64,000 nucleotides of DNA, from positions 222,914 to 286,913 of the forward strand of contig JACGCK010000054.1 of NCBI GenBank assembly GCA_014925825.1. Reading direction: 5' to 3'. Of this stretch, positions 1-9,898 are shown piece by piece. Under the pieces are notes generated by a model. That model was given only the letters and a program-made list of their open reading frames with translations. It made no database searches and was not told the origin of the DNA. The number at the start of each line of letters is the position of its first letter. Within the stretch, counting starts at the first letter, position 1. The DNA is from Pholiota molesta. Lineage: Eukaryota > Basidiomycota > Agaricomycetes > Agaricales > Strophariaceae. A program made the position numbers and the translations under genes.

Positions 1-225
1 ACTCTCATTAACACCACCTGCACGCCCTCTCCCACAAACAAGGCACTGAAGCGGTCCTCTCTTCTGCGCGTCACCACCTCCGTCATATGTCAGGACTCGG
101 AACCGACTGTGTTGACAGGATGATTTGTGGGCGAAAAAAGAGCAACCAGGGAGGTGCATCGTCCTGTTACAAGCTGAGCACTGCCAATTTAGAGGTATTG
201 GAGCTCGTTGGAAAAGGCACAATTG

Positions 226-1092
226 CGTTCTTTTATGGGCCATGCTCCTCTGCGTTCTTTTGTTATTGCGTCTTCGGCATTGGAAAAATTGGGTGCTTCT
301 CGACCACATGGAGTCACTTACTGGCTGGTGAGTGCATATTGGGACGCAGACTGAACTTGTCTATTTCTTGGGGCTGGCGACTGTGCACCGACTGACTTGG
401 CCAAGCTATGGTGCTGAAGCTGGTATTGAAATACCTTTGGGCACAGTATCAAAGGTTAGTGAGGAGTGTAAAATTCGTTGTGTTCAAACGTTCAAATTCA
501 GACCTTAAAGTAGGTTCGCCACCATCCGGTTCTCTTTCAAACCTCGATGGTTCCCCGGGCAGCACATGGCTAAAGTCATATTCAATACTTCGAAGCAGTC
601 AAATCGCTTGTAGTACGTTAGCACCGAGTCCCTTGCGAAATTAGTTCAACTTATAAATCCTAGATTCTTCAGGCTTGCATTGCAGATTTGAATCCCAGAG
701 ATGTCTTCTCCATTTTTCGATTCGTAGGCTTGCGCCGACGAACACTGGACAGTCGTCGACGTGGAGCTGTGGACCTCGAATTAACAATGACACATATTCT
801 CTTGCTTTTGCATGTCTGGACATGGCACGCTGAGTTTCATGCTAACATCATCTTTGCTATATAGCGACTTCGGCTTATACGCATACCGATACCCCGGCGA
901 AGCTATCCTTTAAATACCGCTATATTTGCATTGGAATTCTGGAGCACCAACCAGGAAGAATCAACGATCGCGGGCCCACTCGTTTCACTCTGCTGTACAC
1001 TCACTGGTATATTTGCGTCAGCGCTCATACTGGTTCTGGTCCTTCTCCCCTTTCTTGCCGTGTTAGGAACTCTGCTATCCAGCCCGCCCTGA
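226..1092 (+). other. Possible decayed membrane-protein gene fragments
   Basis: Three separated plus-strand stretches look protein-like but do not join into a gene. Around 232-330 there is a leucine-rich hydrophobic segment (WAMLLCVLLLL) followed by a GTGAGT donor. Around 530-600 there is FSFKPRWFPGQH, which vaguely recalls the FAD-binding loop of ferric-reductase-type enzymes. Around 905-1092 a hydrophobic stretch (SLCCTLTGIFASALILVLVL) ends in a stop. No catalytic motif or complete exon chain is visible. It could be a relic, a badly sequenced gene, or chance open frames. Confidence 0.2.
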
Positions 1093-1274
1093 TCGCAACG
1101 GTTGGATAAAGTTTCCCGAGATGACCTTGGGTGCTGCACCCGAAACATGGTTGCACACGCTTAGTTGAAGGTCAAGGATACTTCGGCCCACGTACACTGT
1201 ACTACTAAATCAAATAACTTGTATTTGGTGCTTGGTTGGCCCTAGTACCTGCTACTGCGAAGCCTGGTTCATGT

Positions 1275-1428
1275 CAGGCTCCTAAACCAGCCTCTCGTTC
1301 GAGAATCCTTATCATATCTAATCTAAAGACAAATAAGACACAACTCAACTTTAGATGAAGGTTCTCGATAGAGAGGCTGGCTTTTTTTGGATTCGGTCAT
1401 CCCGGGCATACCTAGTAACGCGTAACAT
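1275..1428 (+). repeat. Left terminal inverted repeat of MULE-like element
   Basis: This 154-bp arm begins CAGGCTCCTAAACC. It matches the reverse complement of 2022-2175 except for one base near the inner end (GCG versus GCA). An internal imperfect palindrome spans about 1283-1384. Confidence 0.9.
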
Positions 1429-2021
1429 AGGGCCTACTTTTAATAAACCAGCCTCGATATATTCCGGTTTGTCAGCACAGAGGTTGGGCTCATCTTTAAC
1501 CACTGGGTCAGTTTATGGCACCTCTGAGGCCAAGAATCAATGCTTTTTAGATTAGTTTTGGCAATAGCATTTAGATTCAAAGTGAAAGGCACAAAATTTA
1601 TTTGATCTTAATGCTTCTATCAGTGGGTAACAGTGGGTTTGAGCCGTCTTCAGACCAATTGAGGTATATCAAATCATCTAAGGCTTTTTTTCACCTGTGT
1701 TTACTTATTCAGCTTCTACTCAATTTTAGAAAGAACAATGGAGCAAAATTTGACAGAATCACCCAGACTGGGGGGAACAGTGAGTTGAGTGACAACACCA
1801 GAGACTATGTTTTGGCAATTTCTTGGCAATTTCAGTTGAATGTCTCGACTTTTTTCGGCTTTCTCTAGTCTTTACTGATATATCTATTGAAAATCTGATA
1901 GAACAAGGTAATACTCCTTTCACTGACGGGCATGAAGCAACTGCGAGATATCTACACTTCGTGACGGAACAGTGATGTGTGCTGGCACGCCGAAGCCAAC
2001 TTGTTATTATTAATAAGTCCA

Positions 2022-2175
2022 ATGTTATGCGTTACTAGGTATGCCCGGGATGACCGAATCCAAAAAAAGCCAGCCTCTCTATCGAGAACCTTCATCTAAA
2101 GTTGAGTTGTGTCTTATTTGTCTTTAGATTAGATATGATAAGGATTCTCGAACGAGAGGCTGGTTTAGGAGCCTG
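2022..2175 (-). repeat. Right terminal inverted repeat of MULE-like element
   Basis: This is the reverse complement of the left arm, ending GGTTTAGGAGCCTG at the outer edge and followed at once by the second 9-bp target copy GGTTCATGT. Confidence 0.9.
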
Positions 2176-2184
2176 GGTTCATGT

Positions 2185-2719
2185 CGTAACGTTAATTACG
2201 CTACTTGGTTCCCGCCACTGTATCGGTCGCTGGCTGTAAGTACTAATTATACGGTCCAGTCAACCTGTCTGTATTATTGGAACTAACGTATGGGAAACTG
2301 GTATGAATGTTGGGGTGCTGGCACTTGGTCTATACGCAATACGCCATTCATACCTATATGTAATGCGCCTTCTAACATTTCAGATGTTGAAGCAGTTTCG
2401 ACCTTATGTTGTCGATTTCTACCTTTGACCGCCAGTCAAGGTTACTTACCCGGGTATGTGATCCGACCTGGAAGACGTCGACCGGCTGAGGCATTATGGC
2501 CGGAAGGATAAGTATGGCCCGTTTGTCAGAATCCGAATTTCGCATGAAACTGTCATTGCCACGGCCTCGTCATCGAAACTAAGGGACCTTCTTACAACTA
2601 CTCTCGACAAGTACTACAGGCAGCTTCACTAACAAGGTGCGATGTTCATTATAGCAGCTCTCCGTTTCATAACTAATACATAAACTCTTGGGTTCAAGCC
2701 GGCGGCCGTTCAATCAGAC
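2185..2719. other. Intergenic, no convincing gene
   Basis: This stretch lies between the foldback element and the F-box gene. One open plus-strand stretch near 2463-2631 (containing GRKDKYGPFVRI) has a protein-like look but no start, no supporting exons and no recognised domain. The 3' part should hold the promoter of the F-box gene at 2720. Confidence 0.4.
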
Positions 2720-4597
2720 ATGGCGACTTCGGATGCCCGGGTGTCTCTGCTCGACTTGCCCACTGAACTCATCCTTCAGATCCTCGCCGTGGAAAATGGG
2801 CTTTCTTCCACAGACATTTACCACGTGGCCTTTGTTTCGCGTCGATTCCTCTCTGTTGCTCTGCGTCTCTTCTTAATCAACGAGGGGATCCAAGACCCAG
2901 AGGAGGAGACCTCCCTTTATGTTCTCCGATGGTCTTCCAGGAATCCGGCCTCCGACGGCCAACCCGACGCACTTTCCGCTCTGAACAATTTACCACGTAT
3001 ATCGAAGATAAAGCACTTTAGATGCTTCTTCCAAGACCCGAACGCCAAAGGCTTTCGCAATGTCTCCCAACCAGCATTCCGGTTATCCGATGCCGTTGCT
3101 CGCGTTTCGAGATTCGTCGAGAAATTGGAGAGCATCGGCGTTGCTGAAATCTATCTCGTCTGGGACCCTTATTTCATTTCCAGAGACCTGAACACCACGC
3201 ATGTTCCATTTTCCGAAGTAAAAAAATGGGCCGAGGCATTCAGTTCCATGCTAAATGCGATTCTGGAAAGGGGATGTACTTCTCTCACCATCCAATATGA
3301 TCCCTCCATTTCCCCTGCCTTTCATTTTCGCTCTGCGGGTCCAGTTGAAAGGGTCTTTACATCTCTGATACCGCGAGAAGAACAGTTCCTATTGCGCTGG
3401 GAGTTCGACCAGCCCATTCGTGAAGCAAAATCCCCATCCATCGAGGTCAACCGCGCGGCACTTCTTTCTTCGTCGGCGCAAGCCAAACAATCTATCACTT
3501 CCTTGTCAATACACTCACCTGTACTCCTACTTCCTCCTTTTGTCAACTGGACGCTTTCACTTCTACGGGCGCACCATAACCTAACGTCCCTGTCTTTCGC
3601 CTACATTTCCTTCGCAAAAGAGATATGGTCTGTCGTCCTACCCTCTATCGCCGATGCAGTATCTACTCAATTGACAGAGCTGAAATTTCTACGCAACTGT
3701 CCCCATCTCGACAGCGTAGATCTGCTGCAATTTATCGCCCACCTACCCAATTTAACATATCTATCGGTCGATAGGACATTTCGCTTGAGATTTCAAAACT
3801 TCAAGCACGAGTCGAAGAGCGTGTTTTCGACTAGTTCGGCAACCTCTCTTTCCCGCCATTTACCCAGATTACTACGCCTGTCTACCTTGAAGGCCCCAGT
3901 CGAGTTGGTTTCAATTTTGCTAGGGTCCCATCCGCTATCAGGAGAATACAACGCCCATGCTCCTCCTCCATTGCCCAGTCTCAAAGATCTCACCGTTTAT
4001 CCGTCCAGCTTGTTAATACACCCTCCGAGCTATGTTAAATCAACCCTAGACGTCAATGAGCTGCTCAAGAAATTCAAGTCGAGATCTCCATATGCACAGA
4101 ACCTCCATCACTTCGCTCTTGACGCGCAAATGGAGTTCACCGATTTTCGACCTGTATTTCGCTACCTCCACAATATCAACACCCACGGGGAATTTCAACG
4201 CACACTGCGGGAGTCCCTCAGCGACCAAGACGTCAAGAAACTAACAGAAAGCGGATCCGCCCTTCATATCTGCTTCGATCACATTACGCATCTCATCTTG
4301 TATAAATTCAACCCCCAACATTCGGAGGAAACGCCTCGATCTCTCTGTCTATGGCTTCATACCCTCTTTCCTCGTGTAGAGCAGCTTACGTTCACCTGTC
4401 GACAAGATGCACAGCCCATACAGGATGTGCATATGGATGATGATACTATCCAGTGCCTTATTGAAGCACTGAAAGAAATCTGTCATAATGTACGAATTCT
4501 GGTCGTGGCGGAAAGAGCTATGTCATACGATAGTTATTTATGTATATGTAGAAGGATATCTTCGGGAAAATCTTGTATTGTAATACAAATAATATGA
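2720..4597 (+). CDS. F-box-type protein, 625 aa, single exon
   Basis: An uninterrupted 625-codon frame encodes a protein whose N-terminus (about residues 10-50: LLDLPTELILQILAVE, then FVSRRFLSVALRLF) has the F-box pattern of basidiomycete F-box proteins. The rest is leucine-rich with repeated L-x-x-L-x-x-L spacing, suggesting degenerate leucine-rich repeats (for example HLPNLTYLSVDR). F-box proteins generally bind Skp1 through the F-box and recruit substrates to SCF ubiquitin ligases. The substrate here cannot be inferred. The start is the first ATG before the F-box. Such families are large and fast-evolving in mushrooms. The lack of introns is unusual beside the neighbours but common in this class. 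Confidence 0.8.
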   Translation: MATSDARVSLLDLPTELILQILAVENGLSSTDIYHVAFVSRRFLSVALRLFLINEGIQDPEEETSLYVLRWSSRNPASDGQPDALSALNNLPRISKIKHFRCFFQDPNAKGFRNVSQPAFRLSDAVARVSRFVEKLESIGVAEIYLVWDPYFISRDLNTTHVPFSEVKKWAEAFSSMLNAILERGCTSLTIQYDPSISPAFHFRSAGPVERVFTSLIPREEQFLLRWEFDQPIREAKSPSIEVNRAALLSSSAQAKQSITSLSIHSPVLLLPPFVNWTLSLLRAHHNLTSLSFAYISFAKEIWSVVLPSIADAVSTQLTELKFLRNCPHLDSVDLLQFIAHLPNLTYLSVDRTFRLRFQNFKHESKSVFSTSSATSLSRHLPRLLRLSTLKAPVELVSILLGSHPLSGEYNAHAPPPLPSLKDLTVYPSSLLIHPPSYVKSTLDVNELLKKFKSRSPYAQNLHHFALDAQMEFTDFRPVFRYLHNINTHGEFQRTLRESLSDQDVKKLTESGSALHICFDHITHLILYKFNPQHSEETPRSLCLWLHTLFPRVEQLTFTCRQDAQPIQDVHMDDDTIQCLIEALKEICHNVRILVVAERAMSYDSYLCICRRISSGKSCIVIQII

Positions 4598-4812
4598 ACG
4601 AAATACGTAACAGAAGCATAAGTTAATACAGCTAACGGAAACTGACCGCTGATTAATGCAGAAGAGAAGTGTTCATAAGATATATCAAGAATAATAAGAA
4701 AAGGTATCGTTGGAAGTCTGTGGTGGAAAGCGAATGTCAGAAAGGGGAGTCCATAAAACATTAAATATTTCTGTTCAAATCCCATGCCAGGTGGATTTCA
4801 ATGCATCTGTTT

Positions 4813-6460
4813 TCAGATTCGACGTTGTTGCGAAATACCGGAAGCTATCCGTGCGCTCAACGCGTCTCGGAGGCCGTGGGGCGGAGAACCCGAAGAGCCC
4901 GTTAGGCGCGTGGATGCCGTCTCGAAAGACTTCATGCTGGGTACCGGCTTCCTCTTCGGCGACGGTGGAATGAGACCTGTGCCAGTGTGATGCGTTGAAG
5001 CTGAAGAGACAGACTTCACGCTGCCGACGCGCACCCGCTTTGGCAGCTCAGGTACGTCGGAAACCGAGTCGCCTGTTTGACGAGTCGAGGCGGTGACGAA
5101 AGACCGCACGCTGTCTCCACGTCTGGGTCCGCCTTGGTGGTCGCTGAAATTGGCGGTGGCGAGACTCCTGGGGATTGCGGAGAGTCGTAATATGACGATT
5201 CGGGGAAACTTGTCTGAGTTGCGGGTGTATCTGGGACTGTTAATGTGGTGGTTGTGATGTATGTTCCCAGAGAGCGAACATCAGCCCCAGGGGCCGAGGT
5301 TGTCATGGTTGACGGGTCGAAAAGGGGCTCATGGGATTGAGATTGTGTCGGCGCAGATGAAGATTGCTCGTCTCCAAGTGCCCAGTTCTTTGCGGTGAAG
5401 CGGTTCGATTCCTCTAGTCGCGTGATGACATTGTCGTGCAGTCGTAGATTCAGGAAGATGCGGGAGCCCATGGACATCAGGATCAAGATGAAATAAGGCG
5501 CGGACGTGCGTTTCAATAGATCTGTCGGCATCTCGACGGAGTACACCACAAGCACGCCGACACTGCTGATAGCAGCAAAGAACAGATAAATTAAGCAGGC
5601 GCGATTGATCAAGGTCCACCCGTGTTTGACGCGACCATTGTGCCAGTTGTTATCACCTTCCATAAAGCCATGCCGAAAATCAAGCAGGTGAAAGCGGTCG
5701 ACAAGGCGTAACTGATTGGCGTCCACTCTGATAGGCGCTCAAACTGACAGTTGGTGCCGAATGGTAAATTAAGTCCGCCCGCCGTGATCTTGTTCTGTGT
5801 GGCGACTGCAATCTGAAACAAAATGGTGAATTCTAATACAAGGATCGTCATAAGTTCGAACGGCTTACCCAGGACAAGGTCATGATAATGCTTGTCGTAG
5901 AATATATAGCCAGCGGAATCCTCCTGTAATCCCACATTACTTCCAACCTACAGCAAAAAAGTATTCCAGATGATGCCACGACCACTACGGAGGCCGCCTG
6001 GCCGATGGACAGCGCTATTTGGCAACTGTGTATCTTGACTGACGAATATAATATACTGCAAAGTGCCGAGACTATCGATGAGTATCGTAAAAGAATAAAC
6101 CTAGCAACATAAGTCAGTCCGGTAACCCATATTCACGGCATGAGAGAACGCACGCCCAAGGCGCTGGCGAATGCCATTCCGGTCCCCGTAGATTGTCATA
6201 GAGACTTCGCTCCTCGGGCAAAAGTTGGAAACTGGAGTCACCAGTCAGCAAAGATTGAATAAACCTGAATGCGCAGGAAATTCCTCACTAGTCCCAAACT
6301 ACAATCCCAAACGCCACAGCAGAACTGAGAGCTAGAAATCCTGGAGATAGCGATCAAGTTAAACTTAAACTTCCGTTCAACCTGCAACTTTCTTACCTGC
6401 GTATGATTGATGAGACCAGATATCTTCGAGAGAAACGGGGGACGTTGACAAAGGGGCCAT
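4813..6460 (-). CDS. Multi-pass membrane protein of the fungal DUF6533-like class, frame broken
   Basis: Reading leftwards, exon 1 (6460-6397, MAPLSTSPVSLEDIWSHQ) joins hydrophobic exons that give GFLALSSAVAFGIVVWD, then GFILLRYSSIVSALCSILY, a VVVVASSGILFCC helix, YALSTAFTCLIFGMALW, and NRACLIYLFFAAISSVGVL followed by SMGSRIFLNLRLHD. This order of about seven membrane segments, with a basic S-R-x-x-L-N-L-R end, matches the mushroom membrane proteins annotated with DUF6533. The cytosolic tail is Ser/Thr-rich with three imperfect copies of an SFxTASTRxTG motif. The frame breaks twice by one base, near 5635 (a GG run) and near 5110. Both fit lost bases better than introns. The function of the family is unknown to me. 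The 3' end is uncertain. Confidence 0.6.
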
Positions 6461-7546
6461 AATGATACTCTGGACAGATAGCGTTAGTTACAGAGAGGCG
6501 AGCTTGATATTTCTCAGGAAGCGCCTAGTCCATGCTGCACTTCGCAGAGAAGGAACCGAAAGGCGCGTACCTCTGAACCGTGGCAAAGGAGTCTTAGGGA
6601 AGCTCAGGAAGAGAAGAGTCCATTCACGTTTGCCACACAAGTTCTTCGAAGCCACTTCAAAAGAAAATGTTAGGGCAGCCCCATCTCCATTGAGTTCCTG
6701 CCCTCGCGCTACCAATTTTACCCATTGCTTTAAAAAAGAAGCTTCATTTCGCGCACGCAACACATTCGACAACGTGAGTATGTGGGCCATGCTCCGAGCG
6801 CATACGCTTTCGACTTGTGGCTTCGAAATTAATGAGAACTGTCGCAGGGTTAGTTACCGGAAAGATGTCCAAATAGAAACCATTTGCGAGTCGCTGCAAT
6901 GGGGAATTTGACACATATAACTTCCTCGCTTTGGACAGACGTCACGGCTCGAAAGGCGATAAGTATGGCATATTTTACAGACTTACTTGGAAAGCCCAAC
7001 TGGACCGTAAGCGCAGCAGATGGTTGCAAAGGAGCCAACAGAATTTAAGGACTAGGCGAAAATGTCGGAGATTGTCGACTCTATATGTAAAAGCTAGACT
7101 TAACATAGACAAATGCGGAATGAATTAATGACAGAGGGCATTACGAGGACATACCTAGTAAAGTATTGCCCGTGATGGAATTCATTTAACGGTTCTGGTA
7201 TGTTTGCCGTTCTGGCGGCCAGATAATTGACAGACGATGGCAGAACGCTTTACGAGCGATGAGGCCGCTATTTCCCCGGAAACTATTTCCGAGCTATATC
7301 AACGCCCAATATAGCGGATATGGATTGTCGATTAAGAGGTCCAAATACGTCGAGGATGCGTTGGATATTCTCGTTCGATAGCAATCTACACACGATATTT
7401 TCGTAGGATGATGCCGCGAACCTATATTGTTTGTACATAATACACTTGACAGTCCGAGAATACGACTGTAGAAGATAAATAACCTAATTATCATAAGTAG
7501 AGACTCTATAACTGAAGAAGATCCCGTACCTCGACCAATCCATCGT
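6461..7546. other. Intergenic, about 1.1 kb without recognisable gene
   Basis: Open frames here are short, lack intron signals and show no family resemblance. The left end should contain the promoter of the membrane-protein gene (start 6460) and the right end the 3' region of the ankyrin gene. I see no terminal repeats. Confidence 0.5.
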
Positions 7547-8157
7547 TTATTGTGGAGCAGCAGCATCCCCACCGCTTGGAAGCGGCGTTGGAACGTCTAC
7601 TAAGTCCTCGGGGCGAGCCCCTAACACATCCATCAGCTCCGTCCGTCTGAACATCTGCGCAGCCTGTATGGCATTCGGCGTCCCCAATCGAGGATCTGCC
7701 TGCTTCGCCATCAGGGCATGGACGATTTCGGTGTGGGATTTAAAGACAGCGCCTGCCACGATGGATTGGCCCAGGTCGTTGATCCTGTTGGGATCAGCCC
7801 CTCTTTCGAGGAGGCCCTTCGTCAAGTCGGTGTGGCCTGCATATGCTGCGAGCATCAACAGCGTGTTGCCTGGATGTTTCCCGTCCCGTTTTAGTGCACC
7901 AGCGTGCATGCGTGCAGGAATCGAGATACTGGTCTAACCTTTGTCGTTTGTGAGGTTTGCTGGCAGTCCAGCATCTACAGCACTGAGGACGAGAGTCGAA
8001 TCCCCATTTCGGGCAGCATCGAAGATGCGATGGGCGAAGGCGATTGTGTCAGATGGAAGGCTTGCGACATCGGGGACGTTCTTCTGCGTGTCAGTCTAAT
8101 GGGTCAGTACTTCAGTGGCCAGTCACACGGTCAAGGCAAGGGAATTTGGCGAACCAT
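7547..8157 (-). CDS. Small ankyrin-repeat protein
   Basis: The second coding block (about 8083-7941) reads KNVPDVASLPSD...FDAARNGDSTLVLSAVDAG. A GT-AG intron (about 7940-7876) follows, and then NTLLMLAAYAGHTDLTKGLL, ERGADPNRINDLGQ and HTEIVHALMAKQADPR, which are canonical ankyrin helices with the GADPN turn. The splice joins TNDK to GNTLLMLAAY, restoring the usual D-x-x-G-N-T-x-L repeat start. Ankyrin repeats mediate protein-protein contacts. Small stand-alone proteins of this type occur in fungi and bacteria, and a specific partner cannot be inferred. The start is uncertain: the nearest ATG (8157) would require a one-codon first exon joined across an intron ending ACGCAG near 8084. Confidence 0.75.
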
Positions 8158-8538
8158 GGCCTGAGATGCGCGCTTTAAAGCCTGACCTCGATATTCGAAG
8201 GTTCCGTTTATTGCTGATGAAAAGGGAGCTCTGCGCAGATATCACTGGAAGTTCTGCCATTCGCATCGACGATGGCAGTCCTAAGCTAGGATCAGAACCC
8301 GGCCCGTTCACCATTTGGCACCGGTTATGATCATGGGCGAAGTGCCACTGACTGGATCATTATATCAGATCATAGTGAACGTCTACTAGGACCTTCAGCA
8401 AAGTTAATGACTCAAATACAAGCCTCGCAATATACCTCCTCGAACATGCCTCTTCGTTTTCTTCTCTCTTTGTTGCATTTGTGTATATATAGTAGTACAT
8501 TCAATTCAATGAATCGCTGACACCAGTTAGAGGTCTTG
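8158..8538. other. Intergenic between ankyrin and MET22 genes
   Basis: Both flanking genes run on the minus strand, so this 381-bp stretch should hold the MET22 3' region and the ankyrin promoter. Nothing else was recognised. Confidence 0.45.
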
Positions 8539-9708
8539 TCATACCCTCGCCTTAGTCTCAGCAAGTGCTTTTTGAACAGCTTCCAACACCCTTGGATGTA
8601 CATCCTTGCCAGCTGCAATGACGCCGTAATTTTCTCCCAGCGTGCGCCCGAGGCCAAAGTCCAGCGGCTCGCCCCTCGAGTCCGTCACCACACCTCCAGC
8701 CTCCTCGACCAGGATCTGCCCAGGCGCATGGTCCCAGATCTTCTCCCGGTAGCCCACCCCGTCGGCATGCGGAGGTACGCGCCGCCCTCCCCGCGCGCGA
8801 GACAGCCGTACTTCGCCTGGCTGTCCATGCGCGTCGGCGGGCGCGTGATGCCCAGCAGCGCCGACACACGGTCGTTGAAGGAGTGCGAGGAGTGCGCGGC
8901 CTCGACGGATTCGAGGAAGTTGAGCGTCTCGGGGGCAGATGTGGGGATGCGGACGGGCTTAGGGTCGCCGCCCGCGAGCGTGAGCTGCTGTGCGCCCTGC
9001 CCGCGCACGGCGGTGAAGATGCATCCGGTGCCCTGCTCTGGGTGTGCGGGGTCGATGGGAGGTTCGGGCACCCGATGACGCCGACTTGCACGACCGCGTC
9101 GACGATGAGCGAGAGGCAGACGGCGTATTGTTCGCCGCGGAGGAAGCCCTTCGTGCCGTCGATGGGATCGATCGTCCACATGCCTATGATGTAAATCAGA
9201 TAAAGCGATGAATAGGGACTTGCATGCCTGCAGGATTGAGGTACTGACGTCCAACGCGACCGCCTGGGTGGTTTCCTCGATCGATGGCATCGAGCAGCTC
9301 TGCATCCGATTGTTCTGTTCCAGGACCGATATGCCACGTCGGGCTGTCGCCTAATCCAAGTGGGGCGGTGAGCGCTGTGTTTGCGAGGGCGACGATTCGG
9401 TCCTTCATCTCCTTGCCCGATTCAGCGCGCAGCTCAGCCGCGTCCTCTTCACCCACAATCGGGTCTTCTGGAAATGCGCGAAGTAAGATGGAGCTGATCA
9501 CTGCCTGTGCAGCATAGTCTCCCACTAAGACCATAATCAGATGATTCCTCACAGAAAAATCTGTTTACTGACCCGTAACAGGCGACTTATCGCCCTTGGT
9601 GAGAGTTTCGTTCTTGACCAGGGTGTTGAAGACAGAAGACGTGAGCTGGCAGGCACGGCGCACAGCAGCGACGGCTACCTGCTCTTCTATGGCGTATAGC
9701 TGGGACAT
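8539..9708 (-). CDS. MET22: 3'(2'),5'-bisphosphate nucleotidase (Hal2/Met22), frame broken twice
   Basis: The protein is a Li+/Na+-sensitive, Mg2+-dependent phosphatase that converts 3'-phosphoadenosine 5'-phosphate to AMP, recycling the by-product of sulfate assimilation and relieving inhibition of RNA-processing enzymes. Family motifs are clear: PIVGEEDA (metal-binding Glu), DPIDGTKGFLRGEQ (metal-binding Asp pair) and IWDHAPGQILVEEAGG near the C-terminus. Two GT-AG introns restore SPVT-VGDYAAQ and GGRVGR-MWTIDPIDG. I chose ATG 9708 (MSQLYAIEEQ); an in-frame ATG at 9777 would add 23 residues. The frame breaks at 9057-9059 (GGG on the plus strand) and 8757-8760 (CCCC). One extra base in each run restores the conserved sequence, so I think these are assembly errors, not a dead gene. 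Confidence 0.88.
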
Positions 9709-9898
9709 ATGGAGGGAATGGAGGGAACGATGGAGGACGCGGAAGACATTGCGCATCGTATTGGGCGGGAAATACATTTATCTGCTAAAATAACATACTT
9801 GGCAACCCCGATTTGGAGTTAGCATATGTCGTCCATTGTGACGGATTCTTGGCCTCGTTTCTCCATCTCTCCCTTTTGTCATATTCTAGGGCCAGAAA
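9709..9898. promoter_or_regulatory. Divergent promoter region MET22 / PLC
   Basis: Only 190 bp separate the minus-strand MET22 start (9708) from the plus-strand phospholipase C start (9899), so both promoters must lie here or overlap the first codons. No canonical TATA box is obvious. Confidence 0.5.

Larger units (their letters stand above)
1275..2175. mobile_element. Non-autonomous Mutator-like (MULE) foldback element
   Basis: The element is 901 bp, bounded by two 154-bp terminal inverted repeats that differ at one position. It is flanked directly by a perfect 9-bp duplication, GGTTCATGT (1266-1274 and 2176-2184). Long terminal inverted repeats with 9-11 bp target duplications are the hallmark of Mutator-like elements. 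Each arm is itself an imperfect palindrome (CCAGCCTCTC...GAGAGGCTGG). The 593-bp interior has no credible transposase, so it would depend on a transposase supplied elsewhere. The near-identical arms suggest a fairly recent insertion. Confidence 0.85.

Noticed and set aside
2463..2631. Possible cytochrome P450 fragment (GRKDKYGPFVRI)
   Set aside because: Only a faint resemblance over a few residues, with no haem-binding or other P450 motif nearby.
6462..6911. 149-codon plus-strand open frame
   Set aside because: No family resemblance, Arg-rich shadow-like composition, and an overlapping open frame of similar length on the other strand.
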